NCBI GenBank assembly: GCA_041917055.1
Contig: JAYRYJ010000007.1
Coordinates: 111,438 to 175,437 of the forward strand
Origin: Pseudaquidulcibacter sp041917055
GTDB taxonomy: Bacteria > Pseudomonadota > Alphaproteobacteria > Caulobacterales > Aquidulcibacteraceae
Length of the DNA: 64,000 nt
Direction of reading: 5' to 3'
Under the pieces are notes generated by a model that had not been told where the DNA came from, made no database searches, and saw nothing but the letters and a program-made list of their open reading frames with translations. How positions within the stretch are numbered: the first letter of the stretch is position 1; each line of letters starts with the position of its first letter. Below, piece by piece: positions 51,610 through 60,659 of this stretch. Position numbers and translations under genes: made by a program.

Positions 51610-51860
51610 TAAAATATATCCTCAATATCTTTTTTGGGCGCAGTAGAACGTGGGCGAATAACTAACTCTAATTCTAGCGCACTCAATATGTCGCAAATAT
51701 TATCAATCCTTGTAGCAGGGTTGCCATTTTCGATTTTCGAAATTGTTTCCTGCCATAGGTTTATAGTCTGTCCCAGCTCAGCTTGTGAAAGTTGCTTTTT
51801 CTTGCGGTAGTTTTGAATTACCGCTCCAATTTGTTTTGTAGTTCTTGCTAAATGTTCCAT
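51609..51860 (-). CDS. hipB: HipB-type XRE antitoxin
   Basis: 83 residues from ATG 51860; TTG 51878 would add six. The helix-turn-helix is TKQIGAVIQNYRKKKQLSQAELGQT then WQETISKIENGNPATRID, and LSALELELVIRPRS is the strand through which HipB dimerises and contacts HipA. It lies directly upstream of hipA with a 1-base overlap. Two palindromes upstream are probable operators. Confidence 0.88.
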   Translation of the reverse strand: MEHLARTTKQIGAVIQNYRKKKQLSQAELGQTINLWQETISKIENGNPATRIDNICDILSALELELVIRPRSTAPKKDIEDIF

Positions 51861-51893
51861 TTGCTTATTATGACCCAATTGATATATTTTTGC

Positions 51894-51953
51894 AATATGA
51901 TATTTAAATCATATTTATATTTTATGAAGATTGGCTCATAAATATAATTTATG
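51894..51953. promoter_or_regulatory. HipB operator candidates
   Basis: AATATGAT-ATTTAA-ATCATATT (51894-51915) and CATAAAT-ATA-ATTTATG (51937-51953) are two perfect palindromes, beginning 34 bases before hipB and lying between it and the 3' end of the relaxase gene. Their sequence does not resemble the E. coli hip operator, so this is inferred from position. Confidence 0.55.
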
Positions 51954-51975
51954 ATAGCTGGATCATATTCCTACA

Positions 51976-53265
51976 TCAACCCAATTCCAAACCACTATCC
52001 CGTTTTCTTTGAATTTCACGATTATTTGGATTTTCACGCTTGTTTTGTTTATCTTTCTCAAGATGACGGTAATGCGCCGCGTGGCGATAAAGGTCTAACA
52101 GCATTTTGGTGTGCCGAGTTCTTACCTCCAAAATTTTAGCTTGCAGGGTTTGGCGTTCTTTTAGTTGCGCTTGGACAAGATCGTGACGCTGTTTGCGGTC
52201 ACGATTTAATGAGAAGAAAGCCTCCATTTCATTTTGTTTTCTAATCTTGGCATATTCGCCAGTAAGCTTGTCCCAAATTCCCATGAAGCCTTTACGAATG
52301 CGATTTGCGCGGTCTTTGGTTTCTTGTTCATGGCGTTGCCTTTGACCCATATCCAATTTTTGCCGTTCGGTTTGATGTGAGCTCTTCATTTTCTCCTTTT
52401 GCTCATTAAGTGGGCGAAGTTGGTTTGCGGCAAGTCTCTTTGCCTCTTTTATAATTGGGGTAAGTTTTTCGGTGATTTCTTTGGATAGAAACGCTTTGGT
52501 TTCGGTGACAGACTTCAAATTGTCAGGATTGCCAAGTTTTGCATTTACGTCTTTTGATTTAATATCCAAAAGCCTTGAAACGGCGAAAACTTCACCTTCA
52601 ACCGTCATTGCCACAAATCCGCGCCTATCGCCTTTGGCAAGGAATAATCCTTTTTCTTCCATGGCGCGTTCAAATGATTTTAATCCGTCCGAACGCGACC
52701 AGCAGCTTTGTGCGGCTTCTTTAATATCCTTTGGATTTATGCCCGTCCGTTTGGCCTGTTGCCATTCGGCAAGATTAAAGGTGCGCGGGTCGCGCAGGCC
52801 TTTATCTAAAAATCCTTTGGGAATACCCCAGCCATTTTCAAGAAAAAGCTGTTTTGAGATTTCTTGAAGTTTATTCTTAAAGAATGGCAATTCTTTTGCC
52901 TTCATGGTTTCCGCATCAATGCGCGACCACACAGCATGACAATGGCGCCGTCCTTCCTTTTCATGGAATACAATGGCGCGGGGTTGGCCTTTAAGCCCCA
53001 ATCGTTCTTCAATATCATTTATAGCTTTTTCAAAGACTTCGATTTGAACGCTCTCATTTGCGGGCGGGCTTAAAGACACCGAAAACAAATATTGCTCACA
53101 TTTGGTTCCACGCGCCATGGCATAGGCTTCGTTCATTGCCCCCATCAATGAATTAGAAACAAAGCCCGATACCTCATGCAATTCGACATGCTCATTTTCT
53201 TCGGTCTTTAATAAATGAAGGCCGAGTTGCTTACCACCACTACGCTGGGAAGCCTTTATAATCAT
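51976..53265 (-). CDS. Relaxase / mobilization nuclease (MobA-VirD2 family)
   Basis: 429 residues. Motif III is plain: FHEKEGRRHCHAVWSRID with His101, His108 and His110 as metal ligands; the catalytic Tyr is probably in the N-terminal 60 residues (EAYAM or EQYL). Motif MIIKASQRSGGKQLGLHLL is the usual relaxase start. The C-terminal half (from about 270) is a highly charged coiled coil rich in Lys, Glu, Gln and Arg. It would nick oriT and pilot the strand through a borrowed channel. The start overlaps the mobC stop as ATGA. Confidence 0.9.
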   Translation of the reverse strand: MIIKASQRSGGKQLGLHLLKTEENEHVELHEVSGFVSNSLMGAMNEAYAMARGTKCEQYLFSVSLSPPANESVQIEVFEKAINDIEERLGLKGQPRAIVFHEKEGRRHCHAVWSRIDAETMKAKELPFFKNKLQEISKQLFLENGWGIPKGFLDKGLRDPRTFNLAEWQQAKRTGINPKDIKEAAQSCWSRSDGLKSFERAMEEKGLFLAKGDRRGFVAMTVEGEVFAVSRLLDIKSKDVNAKLGNPDNLKSVTETKAFLSKEITEKLTPIIKEAKRLAANQLRPLNEQKEKMKSSHQTERQKLDMGQRQRHEQETKDRANRIRKGFMGIWDKLTGEYAKIRKQNEMEAFFSLNRDRKQRHDLVQAQLKERQTLQAKILEVRTRHTKMLLDLYRHAAHYRHLEKDKQNKRENPNNREIQRKRDSGLELG

Positions 53266-53657
53266 GTAAACTCTTGCAGGTCTAATGCCTCAATCAACAT
53301 CTTACGCATACGCGCAATGTCTTTTGCGGCATCATTTAAGGCACGTTCGGTGTCGATATTGACGGGCAAACTGCCCGTATTGGCGGCTTTTGCCAATTGG
53401 TTGATATTATTCGCGATGTGAGATTTTCCCAACAAAGCCAAAACTTGCGCCAACGCAGCGTGATCCTTTATAGGTTTCTTGCTTCGACGTTTTGGCGCAG
53501 GGCGAGAGTTATCAAAAAGGCGGGATTTCACATAGGAAGCTAGTGACATATCGCCAGCTTCTTCCAATAGCCTTGCCTTTTCTTCAAATGTGAACCGCAA
53601 TGAAAATGGCGGTGGGTTTGAAATACCGTTGCCTGAAAATGTCATTTGCGCCCCCAA
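53262..53657 (-). CDS. MobC-like relaxosome protein
   Basis: 131 residues. The N-terminal PPFSLRFTFEEKARLLEEAGDMSLASYVKSRLF (two blocks) is a ribbon-helix-helix-like DNA-binding region of plasmid mobilization proteins, and the C-terminal LLGKSHIANNINQLAKAANTGSLPV is the MobC signature. It would bind and bend oriT so that the relaxase can act. Translationally coupled to the relaxase; a 61-residue gene lies two bases upstream. Confidence 0.85.
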   Translation of the reverse strand: MGAQMTFSGNGISNPPPFSLRFTFEEKARLLEEAGDMSLASYVKSRLFDNSRPAPKRRSKKPIKDHAALAQVLALLGKSHIANNINQLAKAANTGSLPVNIDTERALNDAAKDIARMRKMLIEALDLQEFT

Positions 53658-53659
53658 AC

Positions 53660-53845
53660 CTAAGCCGATGCTTTGTTAGATTTAGGCTTAGCCCGCTTTT
53701 TGACGACATTTGGGGGATTCTTCGCCTTTGCTATGGGAGTGTTATCATTTTCCCATTTTACGACCGAAGTATCTTGTAAAATTTCGTTCCATTGCTCTAA
53801 TGTTGTGAATAAAAGGTTCGAAGTTTCTCCCCTTATGTCCACCAT
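53660..53845 (-). CDS. Small hypothetical protein upstream of mobC
   Basis: 61 residues, MVDIRGETSNLLFTTLEQWNE..., ending in a basic tail KKRAKPKSNKASA. No strong ribosome site precedes the ATG. It ends two bases before mobC starts and may be part of the mobilization operon. No family recognised. Confidence 0.45.
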   Translation of the reverse strand: MVDIRGETSNLLFTTLEQWNEILQDTSVVKWENDNTPIAKAKNPPNVVKKRAKPKSNKASA

Positions 53846-54079
53846 TTTTCAATAATATTTCTCGTAAATTCCCCATATTGGTGAAATCAATGGTGAATTT
53901 TGCAGTATTGGTGCAATATTTCTTGACTTTGTCATCAGAGATTATGCAAACGAAATCCTTTAGTCCTGTCTTTCAATGATATTGATGGTCGATTTATTAT
54001 TGATTAGGCACACTTCTTGCGAAAGATTAGTTTATCTAAATAAACAAGTGAAATTGGTTTGGGATTTAGGGGGTTTTCT
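53846..54079. other. Right-end interval with repeats, candidate oriT/attachment region
   Basis: Three related 10-mers, TATTGGTGAA (53876-53885), CAATGGTGAA (53888-53897) and TATTGGTGCA (53906-53915), plus a longer-range repeat AATATTTCTCG/AATATTTCTTG (53854 and 53915). oriT of MobC-type systems usually lies just upstream of the mobilization genes, which is here. No gene is supported, and no copy of the tRNA-Ala 3' end was found. Confidence 0.45.
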
Positions 54080-54457
54080 GTGGAGAAAAGAATTTTTGCC
54101 GCTATATTTTTGATTATTGGTGCAAGCATGTTTGGCGCATGCGCAAATAGTGTCAAAGCTACGGACTTTAAAAGATTTGAAGTTGGTGAATTTGCGCGGG
54201 CGGAAACCGGAACTTTAATTGCGCAACAAAAAGTCACACTTTCAAGCTGGATTCCGTTTGGCCTTGGGCCCGGCGGCGGTAATAGAGCAAGTGGGGATAA
54301 AGTTTCATTGCAAAAACGCGGTGTCACATATTTGGTAAAACTTGAAAGAACGGGCGAAACAATTGCTATTACGCAAGCTGATGACGTCTTTATTGCCAAT
54401 GGTGCCCCCGTTTGGATTCAGTTTGGCGACCGATTACGCGTTTTTCCGAAACAATAG
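54080..54457 (+). CDS. Putative lipoprotein upstream of the type I secretion operon
   Basis: 125 residues from GTG 54080, with GGGGG eight bases upstream. MEKRIFAAIFLIIGASMFGAC ends in a lipobox-like FGAC, so it is likely lipid-anchored. The rest is beta-rich: FEVGEFARAETGTLIAQQKV and VTYLVKLERTGETIAITQ, ending WIQFGDRLRVFPKQ. The glycine-rich FGLGPGGGNRASGD segment and the domain resemble outer-membrane slipin/Pcp-like lipoproteins (a GxLIxxQ motif), though I cannot fix the family. It is 26 bp before the TolC-like gene. Confidence 0.6.
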   Translation: MEKRIFAAIFLIIGASMFGACANSVKATDFKRFEVGEFARAETGTLIAQQKVTLSSWIPFGLGPGGGNRASGDKVSLQKRGVTYLVKLERTGETIAITQADDVFIANGAPVWIQFGDRLRVFPKQ

Positions 54458-54483
54458 ATTGCATATTTCATAGGGCATAATTC

Positions 54484-55950
54484 ATGATTAAGTTCGGTAG
54501 TCCCTATGTTGTCAGTCTTGCCATTTTGATGGTTAATTCGCCATGTTATTCGCAAAATTTTGGTGAAGCGGTTTCGCTTGCGCTTGCGAATAATAGCGGC
54601 ATTAAAGCCGAATTGTCCCGCCTCGACGCAATTGGCGAAGGAAAAGTGCAAGCTGAAAATCTCAAACGACCAATTGCTCAATTGGAGGCATCAGCGGGAC
54701 TTTCTCATAATGGCCAATATTCCCAATCTATCATTCAAAAAGGCTGGAAGTTTCAAGGTTATGAACCGATAAATGCAAAATTGGTTTTGCAGCAGCCATT
54801 ATTACTAGGCGGAAAATACGAAATTGCACAAAGGGACGCGCAATTGCGCTATGCTCAGGGCCTTGCCAAAGTAAGCGCATTGCAAATTTCAGTAATTCGC
54901 CAGACCTTGGAGGCATATAGTAACGTCATTGCCGACGATGCCCTTGTGGAGGCACGGCTTTGGGGTGTCGCAAACCTTGAAGGCCAATTAGAATATGTTG
55001 AAGCGCAAAAAGAAGCGGGTTTTTTGAGTATTACAGACGTCTCCCAAGTGAAATCGCGATTAGCATCGGCAAAATCCTTGGCTGCGGCGTCACAGGCCAA
55101 ATTGAAATCCAGTTGGGTCACAATGACACGCTTGCTTGGAATTAATGAACCGAAACTTACGGAAAGAAGTATTTCGCTAAACCTGCCGCCATCATTACAA
55201 AATGCCATTGATATTGCAAAAGCAAATAATTTCGATCTAAAAATTGAGAAATTTAACGAAGAAATCCTTAGGTCCCAAGCCAAACTTGAGAAGACCGACG
55301 ATAATCCAAAAATGAATTTGGGATTTTCGACCGGCCCGACTTATGACAGTGAATACAATGGTTCGAAAATCTATGACACAAGTTTGAATTTCAAACTTGT
55401 CATTCCATTATGGAGTGGCGGACAAACCAATTCCCGAGTTCGCGCATCTTTATATGAAGCAAATGCATCACGATTGGATCAAATCGAACTTGAACAATTG
55501 CTCGGCGAAAAGATATCCATTGCGTGGCAAAATCTTGAAGCGGCACGCGAGAATTTGGTTTTGGCACAAAAGCAGTTGGAATTCTCGTCAATTGCTAAGG
55601 AAGGCACGCAATTAGAGCATCGCCTTGGCACGCGCTCCACTTTCGATGTTTTAACCCAAGAACAAGAAGTGTTGGACGCAAATATCAATTTGATTTCTGC
55701 CAAGCGCGATGTAATTGTATCAGGAATTGCCTTATTGACCTTGATGGGTATTGACCCGACGGGACAGTTTGTGGACCTTACCAGTCCCAAGGATTTTAAC
55801 GAATTCAATAAAACCAAGACCGAAGTTTTTGGTATTCCCTCAATGTGGGAGCGCCCTTTGGTTGGAATGCACGATTTATTATTGGATTGGGACTTATCCA
55901 TTCGCAAACAATTGGAAATAACTAAAAAACATTTGGCGCGGGAAAAATGA
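54484..55950 (+). CDS. TolC-family outer membrane channel of a type I secretion system
   Basis: 488 residues. The signal peptide is MIKFGSPYVVSLAILMVNSPCYS. Two OEP repeats of long helices and strands follow: GEAVSLALANNSGIKAELSR, VLQQPLLLGGKYEIAQRDAQLRYA (split), and in the second half LVIPLWSGGQTNSRVRASLYEA (split) and AKRDVIVSGIALLTLMG. It forms the trimeric beta-barrel/alpha-tunnel through which the substrate leaves. The stop overlaps the ABC transporter start as ATGA. Confidence 0.9.
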   Translation: MIKFGSPYVVSLAILMVNSPCYSQNFGEAVSLALANNSGIKAELSRLDAIGEGKVQAENLKRPIAQLEASAGLSHNGQYSQSIIQKGWKFQGYEPINAKLVLQQPLLLGGKYEIAQRDAQLRYAQGLAKVSALQISVIRQTLEAYSNVIADDALVEARLWGVANLEGQLEYVEAQKEAGFLSITDVSQVKSRLASAKSLAAASQAKLKSSWVTMTRLLGINEPKLTERSISLNLPPSLQNAIDIAKANNFDLKIEKFNEEILRSQAKLEKTDDNPKMNLGFSTGPTYDSEYNGSKIYDTSLNFKLVIPLWSGGQTNSRVRASLYEANASRLDQIELEQLLGEKISIAWQNLEAARENLVLAQKQLEFSSIAKEGTQLEHRLGTRSTFDVLTQEQEVLDANINLISAKRDVIVSGIALLTLMGIDPTGQFVDLTSPKDFNEFNKTKTEVFGIPSMWERPLVGMHDLLLDWDLSIRKQLEITKKHLAREK

Positions 55951-58115
55951 CAAATCCCGCCGAAATAAAAAATTCACTTTCCAAGGCAGTCAAAGCTGCA
56001 GATCAAGAGGCTTTGGAATGCCTTTCTATTTTGTTGGCGTTTCATAATTTTTCAATTGACGCAAATCAATTGCGTCACATGGTTGCCGCGACCGAAAAAG
56101 CGATAGAAAGTGGCGACTTAATTCGACTGGCAAAAAAATGTAAATTGAAATCCCGTGCGATTAATATTTCTATAAAAGAACTCGAGACTGCGGCATTCCC
56201 ACTTATTGCCAAGACAAAGTCGGGCGGGTGGTTCATTGTCGGGGCAGTGCAGGGTTCGCGAATATTGGTTCAAAGACCGGGTTTGCCGCCGCAGGATTTG
56301 CACATTGATGAACTTGAAACCGATTTTGACGGCGAACTAATTTTAATAACTTCACGCATCCAAGGCAAAGCCGACGGTCAATTTGACGTTTCATGGTTTA
56401 TTCCTGCTTTAATGCGATATCGCCAATTGATTGGCGAAGTCTTGGCATCAAGTTTTGTCTTGCAATTGTTTGGTTTGGCATCACCGCTTTTTTTTCAAGT
56501 GGTGATCGATAAGGTTTTGGTGCACCAGGGTGTGACAACGCTCGACGTTATTGCATTGGGTCTAATTGGGATTATTTTTCTTGAAACCCTATTGGCCGGA
56601 ATGCGCTCCCATCTCTTCACCCACACAACAAGTCGGGTTGATGTTGAATTGGGTGCAAAATTATATCAACACCTTGTCGCTTTGCCATTGGCCTATTTCC
56701 AACAAAGACGAGTGGGCGATTCCGTTGCGCGGGTTCGCGAACTTGAAACAATCCGTGAGTTTTTGACTTCAAGTGCGGCGACCTTAATCATCGACCTGAT
56801 TTTCACTTTAGTATTTCTATTGATAATGTGGTTTTATAGCAAATTCTTGTTTGTTATTGTAATATTGTCGCTTGCATTATACGCCATTATTTCGATCCTT
56901 CTTACACCGTCTTTAAGAAAGAAAATCGAGGAGAGATTTAATCGCGGCGCTGAAAGTCAGGCCTTCCTGGTTGAAAGCGTGACAGGTGTTGAGACCATAA
57001 AGGCCTCTGCGGTTGAACCACAAATGCAAAGACGTTGGGAAAACCTATTGGCGGCATACGTGAAATCGGGTTTTGAAGCTGCGAAAATCGGCATTTGGGG
57101 TGGACAGGCCATTCAATTGGTCAATAAAATCTCTATGGCGGTCATTCTTTATGTTGGTGCCAAACAAGTAATAGCTGGCGACCTTACGGTGGGTGAATTG
57201 GTGGCATTCAATATGTTCGCCGGACGAGTGGCGGAGCCGGTTTTACGCATCGCGCAATTGTGGCAACAGTTTCAAGAGGCGCGTGTAGGCGTTTCAAGAC
57301 TTGGCGATATTCTTAATTCGCCAACAGAGCCAATGGCAAGTGGCTCGCGAACTGCACTCCCATCAATCAAAGGTTCAATAGTTTTTGATGATGTTACATT
57401 TCGTTATCGTCCCGGTGGGCGCGAAATTTTGAAACGCATTACTCTTCATGTCGCACCATCAGAAATAATCGGCATTGTCGGCCCATCCGGGTCGGGAAAA
57501 TCAACCTTAACCAAATTAGTGCAAAGACTTTATGTTCCCGAAAGTGGGCGCGTTTTGGTCGATGGTGTTGATCTTTCAATGGTTGACCCGTCATGGTTAA
57601 GGCGCCAAGTTGGTGTCGTTCTTCAAGAAAACGTGCTTTTCAACCGCAGCGTAAGAGACAATATTGCCTTCCAAGACCCAACTTTATCATTTGAACGAAT
57701 TGTGGAAGTCGCCAAACTCGCGGGTGCACATGAATTCATCCTCGAACTATCCGAAGGCTATGATACTATTATCGAAGAGCGCGGCTCAAACCTATCGGGT
57801 GGTCAAAGACAAAGATTGGCAATTGCACGCGCATTGGCATCGAACCCCAAAATCTTGATATTTGATGAGGCAACCTCAGCACTCGATGCCGAAAGCGAAG
57901 CTATAATTCAAAAAAACCTCGCCAATATGGCAAGCGGACGAACCGTTCTGATTATCGCGCACAGGCTATCCGCAATTCGCCTTGCCAATCGTGTAATTGC
58001 GATTGAAAACGGCTCTATCGTTGAAGAAGGCACGCAAAAAGAATTGCTCGAAAAAGGCGGCCTTTTCGCAAAACTTTGGAATATGCAAATGCGTGACAGG
58101 GGGCTTAATCAATGA
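55947..58115 (+). CDS. HlyB-type ABC transporter (type I secretion permease/ATPase)
   Basis: 722 residues. N-terminal 130 residues form a C39-peptidase-like domain (ECLSILLAFHNFSIDANQLRH) without the catalytic Cys motif, so it binds but does not cut substrate, as in HlyB and LssB-type systems. Six membrane helices follow, e.g. VLASSFVLQLFGLASPLFFQVV. The nucleotide-binding domain has GIVGPSGSGKSTLTKL, LSGGQRQRLAIARAL, ILIFDEATSALDAE and IIAHRLS. Overlaps both neighbours by four bases. Confidence 0.95.
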   Translation: MTNPAEIKNSLSKAVKAADQEALECLSILLAFHNFSIDANQLRHMVAATEKAIESGDLIRLAKKCKLKSRAINISIKELETAAFPLIAKTKSGGWFIVGAVQGSRILVQRPGLPPQDLHIDELETDFDGELILITSRIQGKADGQFDVSWFIPALMRYRQLIGEVLASSFVLQLFGLASPLFFQVVIDKVLVHQGVTTLDVIALGLIGIIFLETLLAGMRSHLFTHTTSRVDVELGAKLYQHLVALPLAYFQQRRVGDSVARVRELETIREFLTSSAATLIIDLIFTLVFLLIMWFYSKFLFVIVILSLALYAIISILLTPSLRKKIEERFNRGAESQAFLVESVTGVETIKASAVEPQMQRRWENLLAAYVKSGFEAAKIGIWGGQAIQLVNKISMAVILYVGAKQVIAGDLTVGELVAFNMFAGRVAEPVLRIAQLWQQFQEARVGVSRLGDILNSPTEPMASGSRTALPSIKGSIVFDDVTFRYRPGGREILKRITLHVAPSEIIGIVGPSGSGKSTLTKLVQRLYVPESGRVLVDGVDLSMVDPSWLRRQVGVVLQENVLFNRSVRDNIAFQDPTLSFERIVEVAKLAGAHEFILELSEGYDTIIEERGSNLSGGQRQRLAIARALASNPKILIFDEATSALDAESEAIIQKNLANMASGRTVLIIAHRLSAIRLANRVIAIENGSIVEEGTQKELLEKGGLFAKLWNMQMRDRGLNQ

Positions 58116-59515
58116 GCATTAAGCAACATTTTGACGCTTTCAAAGATGCATGGAATGCCGAAACCGAAAGGCGCAAGGCCAAACAGCGCGACCATCTTGA
58201 TACTGAATTCCTCCCTGCAGCATTAGAAATTGCCGAAACCCCGCCATCACCAATCGGGCGCGCAATTATATGGACCATAATTGCAGCCTGTATTCTTGCA
58301 CTATTTTGGTCTATTTTTGGCAAAATTGACATTGTGGCGGTTGCCGAAGGGCGCATTGTCCCAACCGGAAGATTGCAAAGCATTGAAGCCGCAGAAACAG
58401 GAACAATTCGCTCAATAAATGTTAGGGAAGGGGCAAAGGTCAAAAAGGGACAGCCACTTTTAACACTTGACCCCACTTTCGCAATCGCCGATGTCGGTGC
58501 GGCAATCGCGGAATATAATCAAGCGAGCCTTGCGGCGGCGCGTGCGAAGGCAATTCTTTCTTATCTTGATGGCGGTTCAAAAGAAATCAGTGTGCCGCCC
58601 GAAACCAGTGCCGAAGCGTTACATGCTGAAATGGAAGTCATAAACTCGCGCATCAAAGCCTTTGAAGAAAAGCTCGCGACCCTCAGTGCGCGCGAAAATG
58701 CCGCCAAAAGCGCAATCCTAAGTGCGAAGGCAAATATGGATAAAGCGGCGGCAACCCTATCCTATGCCAGACAGCAATTATATGCGCGCCAGGAATTAGA
58801 TAGAAAAGGCTTTGGTGCACATTTAATCACTTTGCAGGCCGAAGAGCGGGTGGTTTCACTGCAATATGAAATCAAAACCCAGCGGGAGGAAGTCGCGCGC
58901 GCAAGTGCCGAACTCGAAATGATAAAACGTGAACGTGCACAAACCAAGGCCGATTTTAGGGCACAAGCCGCCACCGAATTATCAGAGGCCGAAACCGCAT
59001 CATCATCACGCCGCGAAACCGCAACCAAAGCCCAAGAACGCGCGAAACAACAGGTTCTTTTCGCACCATTAGATGGCACAATCGTCGAAGTCGCAATCAC
59101 AACAATCGGCGAACGTGTCGAAGGCGGCGCACCATTAATGACGCTTGTACCAGAAGGCCAAGAATTAGAAGTCGATGCAATGGTGCTTAATAAAGACATT
59201 GGCTTCATAAAACCAAACCAACGCGCAATAATAAAACTCGAAGCCTATCCATTCACACGCTTTGGCTATATCGAAGGCACTGTAACAAAAATCGCGGGTG
59301 ATTCAATAAATGACGAAAAACGCGGCCTGATTTTTCCGGTAAGCATAAAAATCGACAATATCAAAAACTCAAAAACCAAAACCAAAGAAGAAAAAATAAT
59401 CATAAAACCCGGCCTTGCAGCGAGTGTGGAGATTAAAACGGGGAAAAGAAGGATTATTGATTTTATCCTATCACCGATTGCAAAGGCAACGAGTGAGGCG
59501 GGTCGGGAGAGGTGA
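58112..59515 (+). CDS. HlyD-family periplasmic adaptor
   Basis: 467 residues. A cytoplasmic N-terminus of about 45 residues is followed by one membrane helix (IGRAIIWTIIAACILALFWSIFG). Then comes a split lipoyl/beta-barrel domain (VAVAEGRIVPTGRLQSIEAAE, VREGAKVKKGQPLLTLDP) around a long coiled-coil hairpin at about 170-310 and VLFAPLDGTIVEVAI on the return. It links the ABC permease with TolC. The substrate gene, often an RTX protein next door, is not present in the window. Confidence 0.93.
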   Translation: MSIKQHFDAFKDAWNAETERRKAKQRDHLDTEFLPAALEIAETPPSPIGRAIIWTIIAACILALFWSIFGKIDIVAVAEGRIVPTGRLQSIEAAETGTIRSINVREGAKVKKGQPLLTLDPTFAIADVGAAIAEYNQASLAAARAKAILSYLDGGSKEISVPPETSAEALHAEMEVINSRIKAFEEKLATLSARENAAKSAILSAKANMDKAAATLSYARQQLYARQELDRKGFGAHLITLQAEERVVSLQYEIKTQREEVARASAELEMIKRERAQTKADFRAQAATELSEAETASSSRRETATKAQERAKQQVLFAPLDGTIVEVAITTIGERVEGGAPLMTLVPEGQELEVDAMVLNKDIGFIKPNQRAIIKLEAYPFTRFGYIEGTVTKIAGDSINDEKRGLIFPVSIKIDNIKNSKTKTKEEKIIIKPGLAASVEIKTGKRRIIDFILSPIAKATSEAGRER

Positions 59516-59679
59516 TCGGATTAGATAAATAGAATCGAATATTCATCATTCTCCTCTTGTGTGATGCCAATTCAAAATAGTGACTTAATAGTCTGCAAGT
59601 CAAAATTATGATTTAATCTTTAAAATTATGAGTTTTTCGTGTAATATTTTCGAAGTTGAACTTTGAAAAGGGCTTATTT

Positions 59680-60417
59680 ATGCGGCAGGATTATCCACTT
59701 TGGCTAAAAGAACAAAAATATTCAGATAATACTCAAACCGCACAGATTCACCGCGTTAAGAAAGTTGAAGAAGCATACGGAAATTTGGATAGCCATTTTG
59801 AATCAGGGACTTTCCAAAAGGTAATCGACTCCCTTGAATACTCTACACAAGACGAAAGAGAAAATAAGCCCAATCCCTCAAAAATAAAGTTTGACGGCAA
59901 TATTAGAAGTAATCTTCAATCTTACAAAAATGCCGTAGTCCGTTATCGCAAATTTTTGACTGACCCCAATTTTAGAGCGGAAATATCTTCAAACTCGCAA
60001 GAAAATATTTCCGATATTGATACAATTACGCAAGCTGATTCATATCAGCAAAAATTCTCTATGGAACGCGATATGCAAGCTGCGCTCAGAAGAAACATCG
60101 AAAGTTTGAACCCATCGCTTAAAATAATTGATGATGGAGCTGAAAGAGCGGTTGATTCAGGACTTATAGATATCACTTGTGATGACGGAAACTCCATTGT
60201 TGTAGTGGAACTTAAAGCGGGCAAGGCAGATAGCAGAGCCATTGGGCAAATACTTGGCTATATGGGCGACATAAGCGAAGAAGAGAGCGATAAAAATGTT
60301 CGCGGCATACTTGTGGCGAATGACTTTGACAAACGCGCAAAAGCTGCCGCAAGAGTAGTTCCGACCTTAACTTTGATGAAGTATTCAATTGAGTTTAGAT
60401 TTACGGCTGAAGAATAA
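59680..60417 (+). CDS. NucS/EndoMS-like nuclease-domain protein
   Basis: 245 residues from ATG 59680 (TTG 59656 is weaker; GAAAAGGG precedes the ATG). The N-terminal 120 residues are charged and helical (DYPLWLKEQKYSDNTQTAQI...). The C-terminal domain is NucS-like: SMERDMQAALRRNIESLN, ERAVDSGLIDITCDDGNSIVV, VELKAGKADSRAIGQILGYMG, the D-ExK-Q pattern of PD-(D/E)XK nucleases. NucS proper has a different N-terminal domain, so this is a relative, perhaps a restriction-type effector. No partner gene. Confidence 0.75.
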   Translation: MRQDYPLWLKEQKYSDNTQTAQIHRVKKVEEAYGNLDSHFESGTFQKVIDSLEYSTQDERENKPNPSKIKFDGNIRSNLQSYKNAVVRYRKFLTDPNFRAEISSNSQENISDIDTITQADSYQQKFSMERDMQAALRRNIESLNPSLKIIDDGAERAVDSGLIDITCDDGNSIVVVELKAGKADSRAIGQILGYMGDISEEESDKNVRGILVANDFDKRAKAAARVVPTLTLMKYSIEFRFTAEE

Positions 60418-60645
60418 TTTATCTACACTAATTCAGACGCATTAGCCGACTTTTTTGTTGATTTTTGTGGAATGTCGGAATTTGTCAAAGCGGTACTTTC
60501 TCCATCCGATTACACAAAAGATTATATGTAACATTTCGTTCCAATGCTTCTTTTAGGAATCTCAGAGGGGGTTTTCCGCAATTAGCAAGAATGCAAAATA
60601 CAAGATTTATGCGCCGCGATTGATACTGTGGCATGGCGTCGCGTC

Positions 60646-60659
60646 TTGACCTAAGTCAA
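60646..60659. promoter_or_regulatory. FNR/NnrR-like box before the porin gene
   Basis: TTGAC-CTAA-GTCAA fits TTGAY-N4-RTCAA, the pattern read by FNR-type regulators, and extends to a perfect 16-bp palindrome with flanking C and G. GATAAA at 60681-60686 would be a -10, placing the box centre near -41.5, the classic activating position. From 60418 to 60645 I see no gene. Location next to narHJI supports anaerobic control. Confidence 0.6.

Noticed and set aside
53876..53915. GGTG repeats as a CRISPR remnant or plasmid iteron origin
   Set aside because: Repeats are too short and irregular for CRISPR, and there is no replication initiator gene.
54484..59515. Type I secretion genes as a multidrug efflux pump
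   Set aside because: The ABC protein has the N-terminal C39-like domain of protein exporters and the adaptor has a cytoplasmic N-terminus plus long hairpin as in HlyD.
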